From Microbispora corallina (GTDB lineage Bacteria > Actinomycetota > Actinomycetes > Streptosporangiales > Streptosporangiaceae), in the NCBI RefSeq assembly GCF_016863035.1, contig NZ_BOOC01000033.1, forward strand, positions 62,001 through 126,000: a DNA stretch of 64,000 bases, read 5' to 3'. Positions 8,389 through 17,143 of the stretch are shown one piece after another. The translations under genes were made by a program, and so were the position numbers. The notes below the pieces were generated by a model. That model saw only the letters and a list, made by a program, of their open reading frames with translations, ran no database searches and was not told the DNA's origin. Positions within the stretch are counted from its first letter, which is position 1; each line of letters starts with the position of its first letter.

Positions 8389-8994
8389 TCAGAGCCAGCC
8401 GCGCTCGTCGGCGATGAGGGCCGCCTCGGCGCGGGTGCTCGCGCCGGTCTTGCCCATGGCCGACGACAGGTGGTTGCGGACCGTGCCGCCCGACAGGTGC
8501 AGGGCCCGGGCGATCTCGGCGACGGTGCCGCCCCGGCGGGCCTGCCGCAGCACGTCGCGTTCGCGCGGGGTGAGCGGGCTCACGCCGCTGGCCAGGGACT
8601 CCGCGGCCAGGGCCGGGTCGACCACACGGAGGCCGGCGTGCACCCGCCGGACCGTGTCGGCCAGGTGCTCGGGAGGCGCGTCCTTGACGACGAACCCGGC
8701 CGCGCCGTTCTCCATGGCCCGCGCGAAGTAGCCGGGCCGGCCGAACGTCGTGCAGATCACCACCCGGCACGCCGGGACGGCGGCCCGCAGCTCCGCCGTC
8801 GCCTCCAGGCCGTCCTTGCCGGGCATCTGCACGTCGATGAGCGCCACGTCGGGACGGTGCAGCCGGGCGGCCGCGACGACCTCGTCGCCCGAGGCGACCT
8901 GGGCGACGACCTCGATGTCGGGCTCCAGCGCGAGCATCGCCGCCAGCGCGCCCCGCACGAGCGCCTGGTCGTCGGCGAGCATGACCCTGATCAT
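8389..8994 (-). CDS. NarL/LuxR-type response regulator
   Basis: DNA-binding response regulator of 201 residues, output half of a DesK/DesR-like system. The receiver domain spans about 1-115, with the acidic pair D8-D9, phospho-acceptor D54 in ALIDVQMPG, and the conserved K in FVVKDA. A LuxR helix-turn-helix fills about 138-200 (LTPRERDVLR, then VAEIARALHLSGGTVRNHL). Its ATG overlaps the kinase stop as ATGA. It is the last gene of a four-gene operon, so it probably controls the adjacent ABC exporter. Confidence 0.92.
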   Translation of the reverse strand: MIRVMLADDQALVRGALAAMLALEPDIEVVAQVASGDEVVAAARLHRPDVALIDVQMPGKDGLEATAELRAAVPACRVVICTTFGRPGYFARAMENGAAGFVVKDAPPEHLADTVRRVHAGLRVVDPALAAESLASGVSPLTPRERDVLRQARRGGTVAEIARALHLSGGTVRNHLSSAMGKTGASTRAEAALIADERGWL

Positions 8995-10124
8995 GGGCGG
9001 CTCGCGCTCAGCCGGTACCCGCCGCCCGGCAGCGGCCCGGCCTCGATCCGCGCGCCGACCGGCCGCAGGCGCTCGGCCAGGCCGGCCAGCCCGTTCCCCG
9101 GTCCGGCGAACCGCGCCGGCGACTCGCCGTCGTCGCTGACCTCCAGGGACGAGCCGCCGACGCGCACCTCGCAGCGGGTGGCGCCGCTGTGCCGGATCAC
9201 GTTCGTCACGGCCTCACGCAGGACGTAGGAGAACGGCTCCTCGAGGTCGGGGGCCACCTGGCCGGCGGACGGCGGCAGGGCGGCCGCGATCCCGGCGGCG
9301 CGCAGGGCCGCCCGCGCCCCCACCAGCTCCACGGCGAGCGAGGGCCTGCGGTGGCCGGAGATCGTGGCGCGGATCTCCGCGTGGGCCTCCCGGGAGAGCC
9401 GTTCGACGTCGCGCAGCTCGGCCAGCGCGTCCTGCCGGTCGGCGCCGCTCTCCAGGAGCCGCCGGGTGAGGCCGGTCTTGACGGTGATCGCGGTCAGCGT
9501 GTGGCCGAGGACGTCGTGCAGGTCCCTGGCCAGCCGGGCCCGCTCCGCCGCCGCCGCCAGTGTCTCGATCTCCTCCCGCGCCTGGCCGAGCTGGACGACC
9601 AGCCGCACCAGCAGGACCACCCCGACCGGGGTCACGAGCTCCGGGAAGATCGCCACGGCGTCGCTCCACCGCACCGCCCCCGCCGTCGCCCACAGCACGG
9701 CCAGCCGCGCCGCCGCCGTGGCCGCCGCGAGGGCGAGCGCCCAGACGGCGGGCAGCAGCCACACCGCCGCCGACAGCGCGTACGCCAGGATACCGAACGC
9801 GGGCGCCCCGTGCCGGAGCAGGGCCAGGCAGACGCCGAGCGCGAACAGCCAGCCGACCAGCAGCACCCGCTCCCGCGGCCGCCGGGTGGCGCCGTACGCC
9901 ATGACGGCGATCCAGCTCGCGCCGTAGAGCAGGAGGACGGCGACGGCGGCCGCGGGGAGCGGGCCGGCGTGGGGACGGGTGGCGGTCCGGACGGCCGACC
10001 ACACCGGCCAGGCCAGGAAGAGCGCGAGCGCGAGGAGGCCGCGCACCCATGTCGCGCGGCCTCCCCTGGGACGGGACACGGACCCGACCGGCCACGCCCC
10101 CGGCCGGAAGATCCCCTCCCTCAT
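8991..10124 (-). CDS. DesK-like sensor histidine kinase
   Basis: Membrane sensor kinase of 377 residues. About six hydrophobic segments fill residues 28-180. A HisKA_3 dimerisation helix follows, with the phospho-accepting His203 in RDLHDVLGHTL, and then an HATPase_c domain (REAVTNVIRHSGAT, GNGLAGLAERL). It lacks a large extracytoplasmic domain, as in DesK-type kinases that sense membrane state or compounds within the bilayer. It lies 39 bases after the ABC permease and overlaps the response regulator by four bases. It is likely a sensor for stress or for a molecule handled by the exporter. Confidence 0.92.
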   Translation of the reverse strand: MREGIFRPGAWPVGSVSRPRGGRATWVRGLLALALFLAWPVWSAVRTATRPHAGPLPAAAVAVLLLYGASWIAVMAYGATRRPRERVLLVGWLFALGVCLALLRHGAPAFGILAYALSAAVWLLPAVWALALAAATAAARLAVLWATAGAVRWSDAVAIFPELVTPVGVVLLVRLVVQLGQAREEIETLAAAAERARLARDLHDVLGHTLTAITVKTGLTRRLLESGADRQDALAELRDVERLSREAHAEIRATISGHRRPSLAVELVGARAALRAAGIAAALPPSAGQVAPDLEEPFSYVLREAVTNVIRHSGATRCEVRVGGSSLEVSDDGESPARFAGPGNGLAGLAERLRPVGARIEAGPLPGGGYRLSASRP

Positions 10125-10163
10125 GCGGTCACCCCCTGGTAGGAATTGTCGCGCAGCACGGGC

Positions 10164-10883
10164 TCATGGGCGGCCGGCGTCGCGCCGGAACCGGACGGCC
10201 ACGGCCGCCGCCAGGACGAGGCTGTAGAGCCCGAGGACGAGGACCGCCGTACCGGTGCGCACGTCCCCTCCCGCGGCCCCGTGGGCGATCTCCGCCAGCC
10301 AGTACGTCGGCAGCGCCTTCGCCACCGTCGCGAGGGCGGCGGGGAACGAGGCGGCCGGGATGAACAGGCCGCCCGCGAACGCGAGCACGAGCAGCAGCCC
10401 GCCCTGGTAGGCCTGCACGTTCTGGGGCGTGGCGAGCTGGCCGACGAGGAGGCCGAGCAGCGCGAACGGCACGGCGCCCGCCCACAGGCCGAGCACGGCC
10501 GCCGCCCAGCCGCCCGCGGGCAGGCGGACGCCGGACAGGACCGCGGCGGCCGCGGCCACGCCGGCGATCGGCGGGAGCGCCGTCAGCATCCCGACCGCCC
10601 CCTTCGCCGCCAGGTAGCCGCCGCGCGTGAGCGGGGTCAGGCGCAGCTGCCGCTGCCAGCCGGCGCCGCGCTCGACCGCCGTCCTGGCGCCCGTGTCGAA
10701 CGCCGCGCGGAAGGCGCCGAAGGCCGCGAGACTGCCCATCAGGTACGCGGGGCCGACGTCGTCCCGTCCGAACAGATGGGACTCCAGCAGGAACAGCGCC
10801 ACCGGCAGGCTGAGCTCGAACAGCAGGAACTTCGGGTCGCGCAGCGCCCGGCGGATCTCGAAGACCAGGTATGCGGGGTTCAT
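10164..10883 (-). CDS. ABC-2 type transporter permease
   Basis: Membrane component of an ABC exporter, 239 residues with six predicted helices in ABC-2 arrangement. The ATG at 10883 overlaps the ATPase stop as ATGA, which fixes the start. The conserved polar segment between helices (RQLRLTPLTRGGYLAAKG) and the loop with GGLFIPAASFP are typical of antibiotic or lipid exporters of the DrrB/NodJ group. The substrate is unknown. With the ATPase, kinase and regulator it forms a self-regulated exporter module. Confidence 0.88.
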   Translation of the reverse strand: MNPAYLVFEIRRALRDPKFLLFELSLPVALFLLESHLFGRDDVGPAYLMGSLAAFGAFRAAFDTGARTAVERGAGWQRQLRLTPLTRGGYLAAKGAVGMLTALPPIAGVAAAAAVLSGVRLPAGGWAAAVLGLWAGAVPFALLGLLVGQLATPQNVQAYQGGLLLVLAFAGGLFIPAASFPAALATVAKALPTYWLAEIAHGAAGGDVRTGTAVLVLGLYSLVLAAAVAVRFRRDAGRP

Positions 10884-11626
10884 CGGGTCGCCTCCCCCGA
10901 GGTCAGCCGGACGAACGCCTCGTCGAGACCGCCCCTGGCCACCTCCGCGACCGGCCCGTCCGCGGCCACCCTGCCCGCGTTCATGAGGACGACCCGGTCG
11001 GCGTACGCCTCGGCCTCCTCCAGGTAGTGGGTGGCGAACAGCACGGTGCGGCCCGCCTCGCACAGACTCCGCATCGCGGCCCAGAACTCGCGCCGGCCGT
11101 CCACGTCCATGGCCGCGGTCGGCTCGTCGAGCACCAGCAGGTCCGGGTCGGGCACGAGCGCCGCGGCGAAGCGGACGCGCTGCCGCTGGCCGCCGGACAG
11201 CCGGGCCGACCGGCGGCCGGCCAGCGACTCGATCCCCGCCCGGCGCATGGCCTCGACGGCGGGCAGGGGCGCCCGGTGCAGGGACGCGATCAGCCGGAGG
11301 ACCTCGCCGACCGTCACGTCGTCGAGCAGGCCCGCCTCCTGGAGCATCACGCCCACCGACCCCGACCTGACGGCCGCACCGGGGTCGGCGCCGAAGATTT
11401 CGATGTCGCCCTCGTCCGGCCTGACCAGGCCGGTCAGCATCTCGACCAGGGTCGACTTGCCCGCGCCGTTCGGGCCGAGGAGGGCCACCACCTCGCCGCG
11501 CGGGATGAGCAGGTCCACTCCGTCGACGGCGCGCACGCCGCCGTACCTCTTCCGCAGCCCCCGCGCGGCCACCGCCCACTCCGGGCCGGTCGCGTCCTCC
11601 GGGTCCGCCGTGTGTCTTGTCGTCAT
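10880..11626 (-). CDS. ABC transporter ATP-binding protein
   Basis: ATPase of the exporter, 248 residues. It has Walker A GPNGAGKS at about 51-58, a Q-loop VGVMLQEAGLL, signature LSGGQRQRV, Walker B LLVLDEP and the switch His in ATHYLEEAE. It is a DrrA/CcmA-like class protein that pairs with ABC-2 permeases. It is the first gene of the operon ATPase-permease-kinase-regulator, reading away from the conservon, whose last stop is 91 bases upstream. An inverted repeat in that gap may be the operon's control site. Confidence 0.92.
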   Translation of the reverse strand: MTTRHTADPEDATGPEWAVAARGLRKRYGGVRAVDGVDLLIPRGEVVALLGPNGAGKSTLVEMLTGLVRPDEGDIEIFGADPGAAVRSGSVGVMLQEAGLLDDVTVGEVLRLIASLHRAPLPAVEAMRRAGIESLAGRRSARLSGGQRQRVRFAAALVPDPDLLVLDEPTAAMDVDGRREFWAAMRSLCEAGRTVLFATHYLEEAEAYADRVVLMNAGRVAADGPVAEVARGGLDEAFVRLTSGEATR

Positions 11627-11667
11627 GCGGCAAGCCTGCGCCGCCGGGGGCCCGCGCTCCCCTGTCG

Positions 11668-11692
11668 TCCGTCACGACGTGCCCACGACGGA
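11668..11692. promoter_or_regulatory. Inverted repeat upstream of the ABC exporter operon
   Basis: TCCGTC (11668-11673) and GACGGA (11687-11692) form a perfect six-base inverted repeat. A second imperfect pair, ACGT/ACG, lies inside it. It sits about 40 bases before the ATPase start. It could be the binding site of the operon's own LuxR-type response regulator, which is an inference from position. Confidence 0.4.
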
Positions 11693-11717
11693 TGTCACGG
11701 GTCCCGGACGGGGCCGC

Positions 11718-12305
11718 CTAGCCGACGGCCGCCGAGGGGCGCCGGCCGTAGGCGTGCTTGACCAGTGCGATCAGCACGTCCTTGCCCGAGTCCCGGCTGC
11801 GCGCGTCGCAGAGCATGACGGGGACGTCGGGACCGAGGTTGAGGGCCATCTTGACCTCGTCCAGCTCGAAGACCGGGGCGCCCTCGAAGCAGTTGACGGC
11901 CACGACGAACGGCGTGCCGCGCCGCTCGAAGTAGTCGACCGAGGGGAAGCAGTCGGCGAGCCGCCGGGTGTCGGCCAGCACGACCGCGCCGAGCGCCCCG
12001 CGGGCCAGCTCGTCCCAGACGAACCAGAACCGCTCCTGCCCGGGCGTGCCGAACAGGTACAGCATGAAGTCGTCGCCGATGCTGATCCGGCCGAAGTCCA
12101 TCGCCACGGTGGTCGTGGTCTTCTCCTCGACGCCGGACAGGTCGTCGACGCCCACGCTGCGGTCGGTCAGCGTCTCCTCGGTGCGCAGCGGCCGGATCTC
12201 CGACACCGCCCCCACCATCGTGGTCTTGCCGACCCCGAACCCGCCGGCGATCAACAGTTTGATCGCCGTGGGCATCCTGGGGCCGTCAGAGCGCCCGAAG
12301 GCCAT
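11718..12305 (-). CDS. cvnD: Conservon GTPase, CvnD-type
   Basis: Small Ras/MglA-like GTPase of 195 residues, fourth member of a conservon. The P-loop GGFGVGKT is at residues 21-28, then the switch II region with DFGRI and LFGTPGQERFWF, and a base-recognition segment FVVAVNCF in place of the usual NKxD. ATG at 12305 overlaps the DUF742 gene by 20 bases, the usual conservon arrangement; ATG at 12275 is the alternative. In Streptomyces, CvnA-D proteins form a membrane-associated complex likened to a GPCR-G-protein module and influence development and secondary metabolism. Confidence 0.93.
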   Translation of the reverse strand: MAFGRSDGPRMPTAIKLLIAGGFGVGKTTMVGAVSEIRPLRTEETLTDRSVGVDDLSGVEEKTTTTVAMDFGRISIGDDFMLYLFGTPGQERFWFVWDELARGALGAVVLADTRRLADCFPSVDYFERRGTPFVVAVNCFEGAPVFELDEVKMALNLGPDVPVMLCDARSRDSGKDVLIALVKHAYGRRPSAAVG

Positions 12306-12660
12306 CGAGCACCGCCTTGTACATCCGCTCGTCGAGCACGTCCATCTCCGGTTGGGGCTGCTGCACGGCCACGAAGCCCCGGTCGAACAGGTCGCCGAGG
12401 AGGACCCGGACGATCCCGGCCGGAAGGTCCAGGTGCGCCGCGATCTCCGCCACCGAGAGCGGCCGGCGGCACAGCCTCACGATGGCCTGGTGCTCGGGGT
12501 CGAGGCCGATCTCGGTGCCCGTCGTGGGGCGGACCGTCACCGCGAGCGAGATGAGGTCGAACCTGTCCTGCGCCTCGGTCCGGCCGCGTGCGATCACGTA
12601 CGGCCGGACGGTGGGCGCGTCGAGGAGACGCTCCCCGTCCGGGTTGACCTCATTGCTCAT
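12286..12660 (-). CDS. cvnC: Conservon DUF742 protein, CvnC-type
   Basis: Protein of 124 residues with the DUF742 signature: RPYVIARGRT near the N-terminus, EHQAIVRLCRRPLSVAEIAAHLDLP, and a final winged-helix-like segment VRVLLGDLFDRGFV ending in VLDGLRAL. It probably links the kinase/Roadblock pair to the GTPase. The start overlaps the upstream stop as ATGA. It is translationally coupled on both sides. Confidence 0.92.
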   Translation of the reverse strand: MSNEVNPDGERLLDAPTVRPYVIARGRTEAQDRFDLISLAVTVRPTTGTEIGLDPEHQAIVRLCRRPLSVAEIAAHLDLPAGIVRVLLGDLFDRGFVAVQQPQPEMDVLDERMYKAVLDGLRAL

Positions 12661-13073
12661 CGGTGGGCCTCGTTCCCCGTCGTCCGGGCGGGAGAGGTGA
12701 GGTACTGCCCGACGCGCGCCACGAGCATGGCCATCTCGTAGGCCACGAGGCCCACGTCGGCGTCGCCGCTGCACAGCACGGCCAGGCAGGCCCCCTGGCC
12801 GGCGACGGTCACCAGCAGGTAGGCCGACTTCATCTCGATGATCGTCTGCCGGACCGGGCCGCCCTGGAAGCGCTCCCCGACGCCGCGGGCCAGGCTCTGC
12901 AGGCCAGAGGCCACGGCGGACAGGTGTTCCGCGTCCTCTCTGCGCAGCCCGGCCGACGCGGCCAGCAGGAGCCCGTCGGTCGACAGCACGATGCCGTGCT
13001 CGGCCTCGCGGACCCGCTCCACCAGATCGTCGAGCAGCCAGGCCAGGTCCGCCGTGGCGCCGGTCTTCGTCAC
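12657..13073 (-). CDS. cvnB: Conservon Roadblock/LC7 protein, CvnB-type
   Basis: Roadblock/LC7-fold protein of 138 residues, the likely GTPase-activating or scaffold partner of CvnD. Typical features are DLAWLLDDLVERV, the strand HGIVLSTDGLLLA, and the GERFQGGPVRQTIIEMKSAYLLV block. The GTG start overlaps the kinase stop as GTGA (13070-13073). Together with the flanking genes it completes the canonical conservon order A-B-C-D. Confidence 0.92.
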   Translation of the reverse strand: MTKTGATADLAWLLDDLVERVREAEHGIVLSTDGLLLAASAGLRREDAEHLSAVASGLQSLARGVGERFQGGPVRQTIIEMKSAYLLVTVAGQGACLAVLCSGDADVGLVAYEMAMLVARVGQYLTSPARTTGNEAHR

Positions 13074-15331
13074 TGGTCGTCCTCCCCTTCACGCCCTTCG
13101 CGCGCCAGCTTGGCGGCTTCCGACCGGCCCCGGCGGGTTCCGGACTGGAATGATCCCATGATCTTGCGGATGTCCTCCGGGGACCGGCGGTCGTCCTCGT
13201 CGTCGAGCCTGGACGGCGGCTGGTCGGCCAGTTCCGGGGCCAGGCTGGCCTGCGGCACCCGCAGCGGCAGGCCGCCGGGGGTGAAGGCGGCCGGAGGCGC
13301 GGGCCTCGGCGGCTCTGGGGCACTGGGCACGGGAACCACCACCTCCTGGGCGGGCTCGGGGACCACCTCGGGCGCGCCGACGAGTGCGATCCTCCGCGCG
13401 CCCCTCTCCTGCTCGGGGAGCGGCCCGGTGTCCTCGCCGGACAGCTCCTCACCGGCCTCGATCACCAGGTCGCGCGGCAGCAGGACCACCGCCGTGGTGC
13501 CGCCGTACGCGGACGCCTTGAGCGAGACGCGGATGCCGTGCCGCTCCGCGAGGCGGCTGACCACGTAGAGGCCGAGCCGCGCGGTGCTGGACAGGTTGAA
13601 CTCCGGCGGGTTCGCGATCCGCTCGTTGGTCGCGTCGAGGTCCTCCGGGGTCATGCCCAGGCCGCGGTCCTCGATCTCGATCGCGTAGCCGCTCGCCACG
13701 GACTGCCCGCCCACCTGCACGGTCGTGTACGGCGGCGAGAACGACACGGCGTTCTCGATCAGCTCGGCGAGCAGGTGGATGACGTCGCCGACCGCCCGGC
13801 CGGTCAACCCGACCTGGCCCATGGGCAGGACGGTGACCCGGGTGTAGTCCTCGACCTCGGCGAGCGCGCCGCGCACGACGTCGACCATCGGCACCGAACG
13901 GCGCCAGGCCCGGGCGGGCGAGGCGCCCGACAGGACGATGAGGTTCTCGGCGTTGCGCCGCATGCGGGTGGCGAGGTGGTCGATGCGGAACAGGTCCTTC
14001 AGCTCCGCCGGGTCGGCCTCGCGCCGCTCCATCACGTCGAGGAGCGTGAGCTGGCGGTGCACCAGCGACTGCGTGCGCCGCGCCAGGCTGAGCAGGATGT
14101 CGCGGATGCTCTGCCGGAGCTGGGCCTCCTCGACGGCCGTCCGGATCGCGGTCTCCTGGACGGTGTTGAACGCGGCGCCCACCTGGCCGATCAGGTCGCC
14201 GCCGAACTCCAGCGGCGGCGCCTCGGCGGCCACGTCGACCTTCTCGCCCTGGGCGAGCCGCTCCACGACGCCCGGCAGGCGCTCGTTGGCCAGCTCCAGG
14301 GCCGCGGCGCGGAGCTTCTCCAGCTGGCGCACGAGCGTGCGGGCCGTCGTGACCGCCAGCACGACCGACGCGACGACGGCGACCAGGCCGAGCACGCCGG
14401 CCAGCACGAGCCGGAGGATGACGCCCGCGGCGACCGGGGTCGACCGGCCGACCAGGGTGTCGCCCGCCGTGGCGACGATGTCGTGGAGCTGGGTGAGCGC
14501 GTGGGAGCTGGCCTGCTGCCACTGCTCCGCCGTGACCGGGACGAACCCGCCGGGCCGGCCCTGCTGGGAGACCAGGTCCTCCAGCGTGTGCAGGCGGGCG
14601 AGGTCGGCGCTCTTGCTGAGCCGCGCGTACGCGGCCGGGTCCGCCTGTTCCAGGTCCGTCTGCGACTGCGCCATGAAATAGCGCTCGGCGCCCACGAGCT
14701 GCGTGAACTGGGCGGCCTCGCTGCCGGTGAACCGGCCCTCCGCGATGATGCCGGCAAGAAGGGCATCTTCGCGTGATATCAGCTCTCGTGCCCAGTTAAG
14801 ACCGATAAGGGTTCTCGTGTCTTTCGCGATCTCGTCGTCGTGAAGCGTCGCCAGCGCGTAGTAGGTCTGGAAAAGCGCGTCGGCGACATCCGTGTACGCG
14901 GCCACCGCCTGGGCCCGGTCGGTGTGCCCGGCGTCGATCGCGTCCCGCCCGGGACCCAGCTGGTTCAGCCGCTGGAACGCCTGGTCGATCCGCTGCCGCA
15001 GGTCGTCCCCCGCGGCCAGCCGCACGTCCCCGCCGTCGGCGAGCCGGCGGAAGTTCGCCGCCGCGGCGTCGGTCCGGGCCCGCTGCGCCTCCAGGGCGCT
15101 CCGGCTGACGCGGCCGGGATCGGCGAGCCGCGTGACGGACATCCGCCGCTCCTGCTGGAGCTCCAGGAGGAGCGTCTCACTCGGCTGTGCGACGCCCTTG
15201 TTGTACACCGCCACCCACGCCAGGTTGATGCCGTCCCGCAGGGTCACCCATGCCGCGAAGGCCCACAGGGCCGCGAGCGACACGATCAAGGCCGTGACTT
15301 TGGTCCGCACGCGCGAGTTGCGGAAGCGCAT
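13070..15331 (-). CDS. cvnA: Conservon sensor kinase with nitrate/nitrite-sensing-like domain, CvnA-type
   Basis: Membrane sensor of 753 residues starting at ATG 15331 (GGTGGG four bases upstream; an in-frame TTG at 15343 is less likely). One membrane helix lies near residues 10-30, then a long helical extracytoplasmic region of the NIT type (about 35-295), a second helix near 300-330, and a HAMP-like linker. Next come a dimerisation-like region without a canonical HisKA box and an HATPase_c domain (LAELIENAVSFSPP, EIEDRGLGMTP). A Pro-rich, charged C-tail of about 130 residues ends the protein. Phosphotransfer may be absent; conservon kinases are thought to signal through the GTPase. A good promoter lies 120 bases upstream. 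Confidence 0.92.
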   Translation of the reverse strand: MRFRNSRVRTKVTALIVSLAALWAFAAWVTLRDGINLAWVAVYNKGVAQPSETLLLELQQERRMSVTRLADPGRVSRSALEAQRARTDAAAANFRRLADGGDVRLAAGDDLRQRIDQAFQRLNQLGPGRDAIDAGHTDRAQAVAAYTDVADALFQTYYALATLHDDEIAKDTRTLIGLNWARELISREDALLAGIIAEGRFTGSEAAQFTQLVGAERYFMAQSQTDLEQADPAAYARLSKSADLARLHTLEDLVSQQGRPGGFVPVTAEQWQQASSHALTQLHDIVATAGDTLVGRSTPVAAGVILRLVLAGVLGLVAVVASVVLAVTTARTLVRQLEKLRAAALELANERLPGVVERLAQGEKVDVAAEAPPLEFGGDLIGQVGAAFNTVQETAIRTAVEEAQLRQSIRDILLSLARRTQSLVHRQLTLLDVMERREADPAELKDLFRIDHLATRMRRNAENLIVLSGASPARAWRRSVPMVDVVRGALAEVEDYTRVTVLPMGQVGLTGRAVGDVIHLLAELIENAVSFSPPYTTVQVGGQSVASGYAIEIEDRGLGMTPEDLDATNERIANPPEFNLSSTARLGLYVVSRLAERHGIRVSLKASAYGGTTAVVLLPRDLVIEAGEELSGEDTGPLPEQERGARRIALVGAPEVVPEPAQEVVVPVPSAPEPPRPAPPAAFTPGGLPLRVPQASLAPELADQPPSRLDDEDDRRSPEDIRKIMGSFQSGTRRGRSEAAKLAREGREGEDDQ

Positions 15332-15450
15332 AACACCCACCAAGCGACATACAGAGAGCCCACGCGGCGCGTTTCCCGGCGATTAACAAATGCTCATCGC
15401 TAGGGGCGGCGGACAGCGCCCAACATTTGTCGCCGCGCCATGCCTCGGAC

Positions 15451-15480
15451 ACCCTAGCAAACGCACGGAAATACGCTCAA
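15451..15480 (-). promoter_or_regulatory. Predicted conservon promoter
   Basis: On the minus strand TTGAGC (15480-15475) and TAGGGT (15456-15451) are separated by 18 bases. Transcription would start near 15444, giving a leader of about 110 bases before the cvnA ATG. Confidence 0.5.
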
Positions 15481-15499
15481 GGGCGCTAAAGGAGGGCCT

Positions 15500-15550
15500 C
15501 AGAGCTGAAAGTTCAAATATATACTGATATTGAGCCGTAAAACCGTGCCG
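15500..15550. other. AT-rich island between terpenoid operon and conservon
   Basis: Roughly 50 bases with far lower GC than the surroundings (for example aaatatatactgatattg). It lies just past the end of the class II cyclase gene and includes an imperfect inverted repeat pairing TCAA(A)TAT with ATATTGA. It may be a regulatory or nucleoid-protein site. No gene is seen here. Confidence 0.4.
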
Positions 15551-15553
15551 AGA

Positions 15554-17143
15554 TCATACTTGACGGTAGCGCTCCACAACAAGTCGGTTGGACTGTGCGA
15601 GGTGGAGGGCGGCCAGGACGGCGGCCCGGACGACCGACACCGGCAGGTAGAGGTCCTTGTCGTGCCACAGGGGCGGGTCGCCGGCCTCGCCGCCCGCCCG
15701 CAGCAGGTAGCCGTACCCGCGGGCGGCCGCCTCCTCGACCCGCTCGCCCGTACGGGTGAGCAGCAGCGTCTGCACGGCGTACGCCGTCTCCTCCCGGGTG
15801 CCGTCCCACCGGCCCCACGAGCCGTCCTCACGCTGGGTCTCCAGCGTCCACCGCACGGCCCTCCGGACGGCCTCGCGCGCCGCCGGGCCTCCGAAGGCGT
15901 CCAGTGCGAGCGCGCACGACGCGGTCGCGTAGTAGGGCGAGGCGTGCCAGCGGTCGTCCCACCGGCCCTCGGCGTGCTGCCGCTCGCACAGCCAGGCGCC
16001 CAGCCCGCCCACCGCCGCGGCGTAGCGGGGCGCGGCGGCCGGCCGGGCGGCGGCGTACTGACCGAACGCGTCGAGCACGTGGGCGTTCACGCTGACCGAC
16101 GAGCCCTCCTCGCCCTGCCAGGTGCAGAAGTGTGTGGGCGTCTCGAACGCCCACAGGCTCTCCGGCTCGTACGGCACGCCCAGCAGAGCGAGGGCGTACA
16201 GCGCGACGGAGGTGGTGTCGGCGTCCGGCGGCAGCCCGGCGCCCGCGGCCGTGCCGCCCGGGGCGATGGCGGCTCTGAGGTCGGCGACCATCTCGGGCGG
16301 GGCGTCGAAGGGGATGCCGGCGCGGGCGAGCGAGCTCAGCACCCAGCCCCGTTCGAACACGGTGACGGGGAACCCGACGGGCACCGGTCCGCCGTGCCGG
16401 CGGGCCACGGCCTCCAGGTGCCGGCGGGCCATGTCGCCGGGGTCCGTCAGCGCCCGGTCGCCCAGCCAGGCGGCGGTGGCCGCGGGCGAGGCGCCGACCG
16501 TGCCGATCGGGGTGGGCCGCACCGACCGCGCTCCCCGGGCGGCGTCGCCCGCGACCTCGAGCGCGTGCAGTATCTTCTCGGGCAGCTCGGCGCCGGCCGC
16601 CACCCCCGCCCGGACGCGGGCCAGCGGAGCCGGGTCGAGGCCGGCGGGCGGCCGCAGCCGTCCCCGGGCGGAGACGTGGGACAGCGGCGGCTCGCGGAAC
16701 CCGTCGAGCCGCGCGTTCACCAGGTCGACGAGCGAGGGCACGATCAGCTCGATGGCCGGGGTGTCGGGCAGCCACGGGTCGGCGCCCGCCGGCGGCCACT
16801 CCAGCAGCCAGGCGAGCCCGCGCTCGGCCGCCCGCGCCAGTGTCTCCGCCCCGGGATCGCCCCGGCCCGCCGCCCGGAGGAGGGCCTCGGTCGCGCTCAG
16901 CGTGGGCACCAGCCCGTAGCCGTCGCGCCGCCCCCAGTGGCCGTCGGACGTCTGGGACGCCAGCAGGTAGCCCAGCCGCTCGCCGTGGCCGACCAGCCAG
17001 GGCGCGAGGCTGACGAGCCGTCCCGTCTCGTAGACGGAGGGGGAGACCGTGCCCCAGGGACGGGACATGAGCCCGGACACCAGCTCGTCGGCCGCCGCCG
17101 CGGCGTCGACGGCCTTGGGGAAGACGAGGCCGCCGAGGCTCAC
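15554..17143 (-). CDS. Class II diterpene cyclase-like protein (prenyltransferase/squalene-oxidase repeat)
   Basis: Protein of 529 residues with the alpha-barrel beta/gamma fold of class II terpene cyclases. It has an SPSVYETGRLV opening and QW-type repeats (QTSDGHWG near 64, ERQHAEGRWDD, TQREDGSWGRW). The catalytic DxDD element reads D307-A-D309-T310: the middle Asp (general acid in squalene-hopene cyclase) is kept and the last Asp is Thr. Such enzymes protonate geranylgeranyl diphosphate to bicyclic diphosphates. The GTG start overlaps the class I synthase stop as GTGA. It is third in the operon P450-class I-class II. No prenyl diphosphate synthase is nearby, so the substrate would come from elsewhere. 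Confidence 0.82.
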   Translation of the reverse strand: MSLGGLVFPKAVDAAAAADELVSGLMSRPWGTVSPSVYETGRLVSLAPWLVGHGERLGYLLASQTSDGHWGRRDGYGLVPTLSATEALLRAAGRGDPGAETLARAAERGLAWLLEWPPAGADPWLPDTPAIELIVPSLVDLVNARLDGFREPPLSHVSARGRLRPPAGLDPAPLARVRAGVAAGAELPEKILHALEVAGDAARGARSVRPTPIGTVGASPAATAAWLGDRALTDPGDMARRHLEAVARRHGGPVPVGFPVTVFERGWVLSSLARAGIPFDAPPEMVADLRAAIAPGGTAAGAGLPPDADTTSVALYALALLGVPYEPESLWAFETPTHFCTWQGEEGSSVSVNAHVLDAFGQYAAARPAAAPRYAAAVGGLGAWLCERQHAEGRWDDRWHASPYYATASCALALDAFGGPAAREAVRRAVRWTLETQREDGSWGRWDGTREETAYAVQTLLLTRTGERVEEAAARGYGYLLRAGGEAGDPPLWHDKDLYLPVSVVRAAVLAALHLAQSNRLVVERYRQV

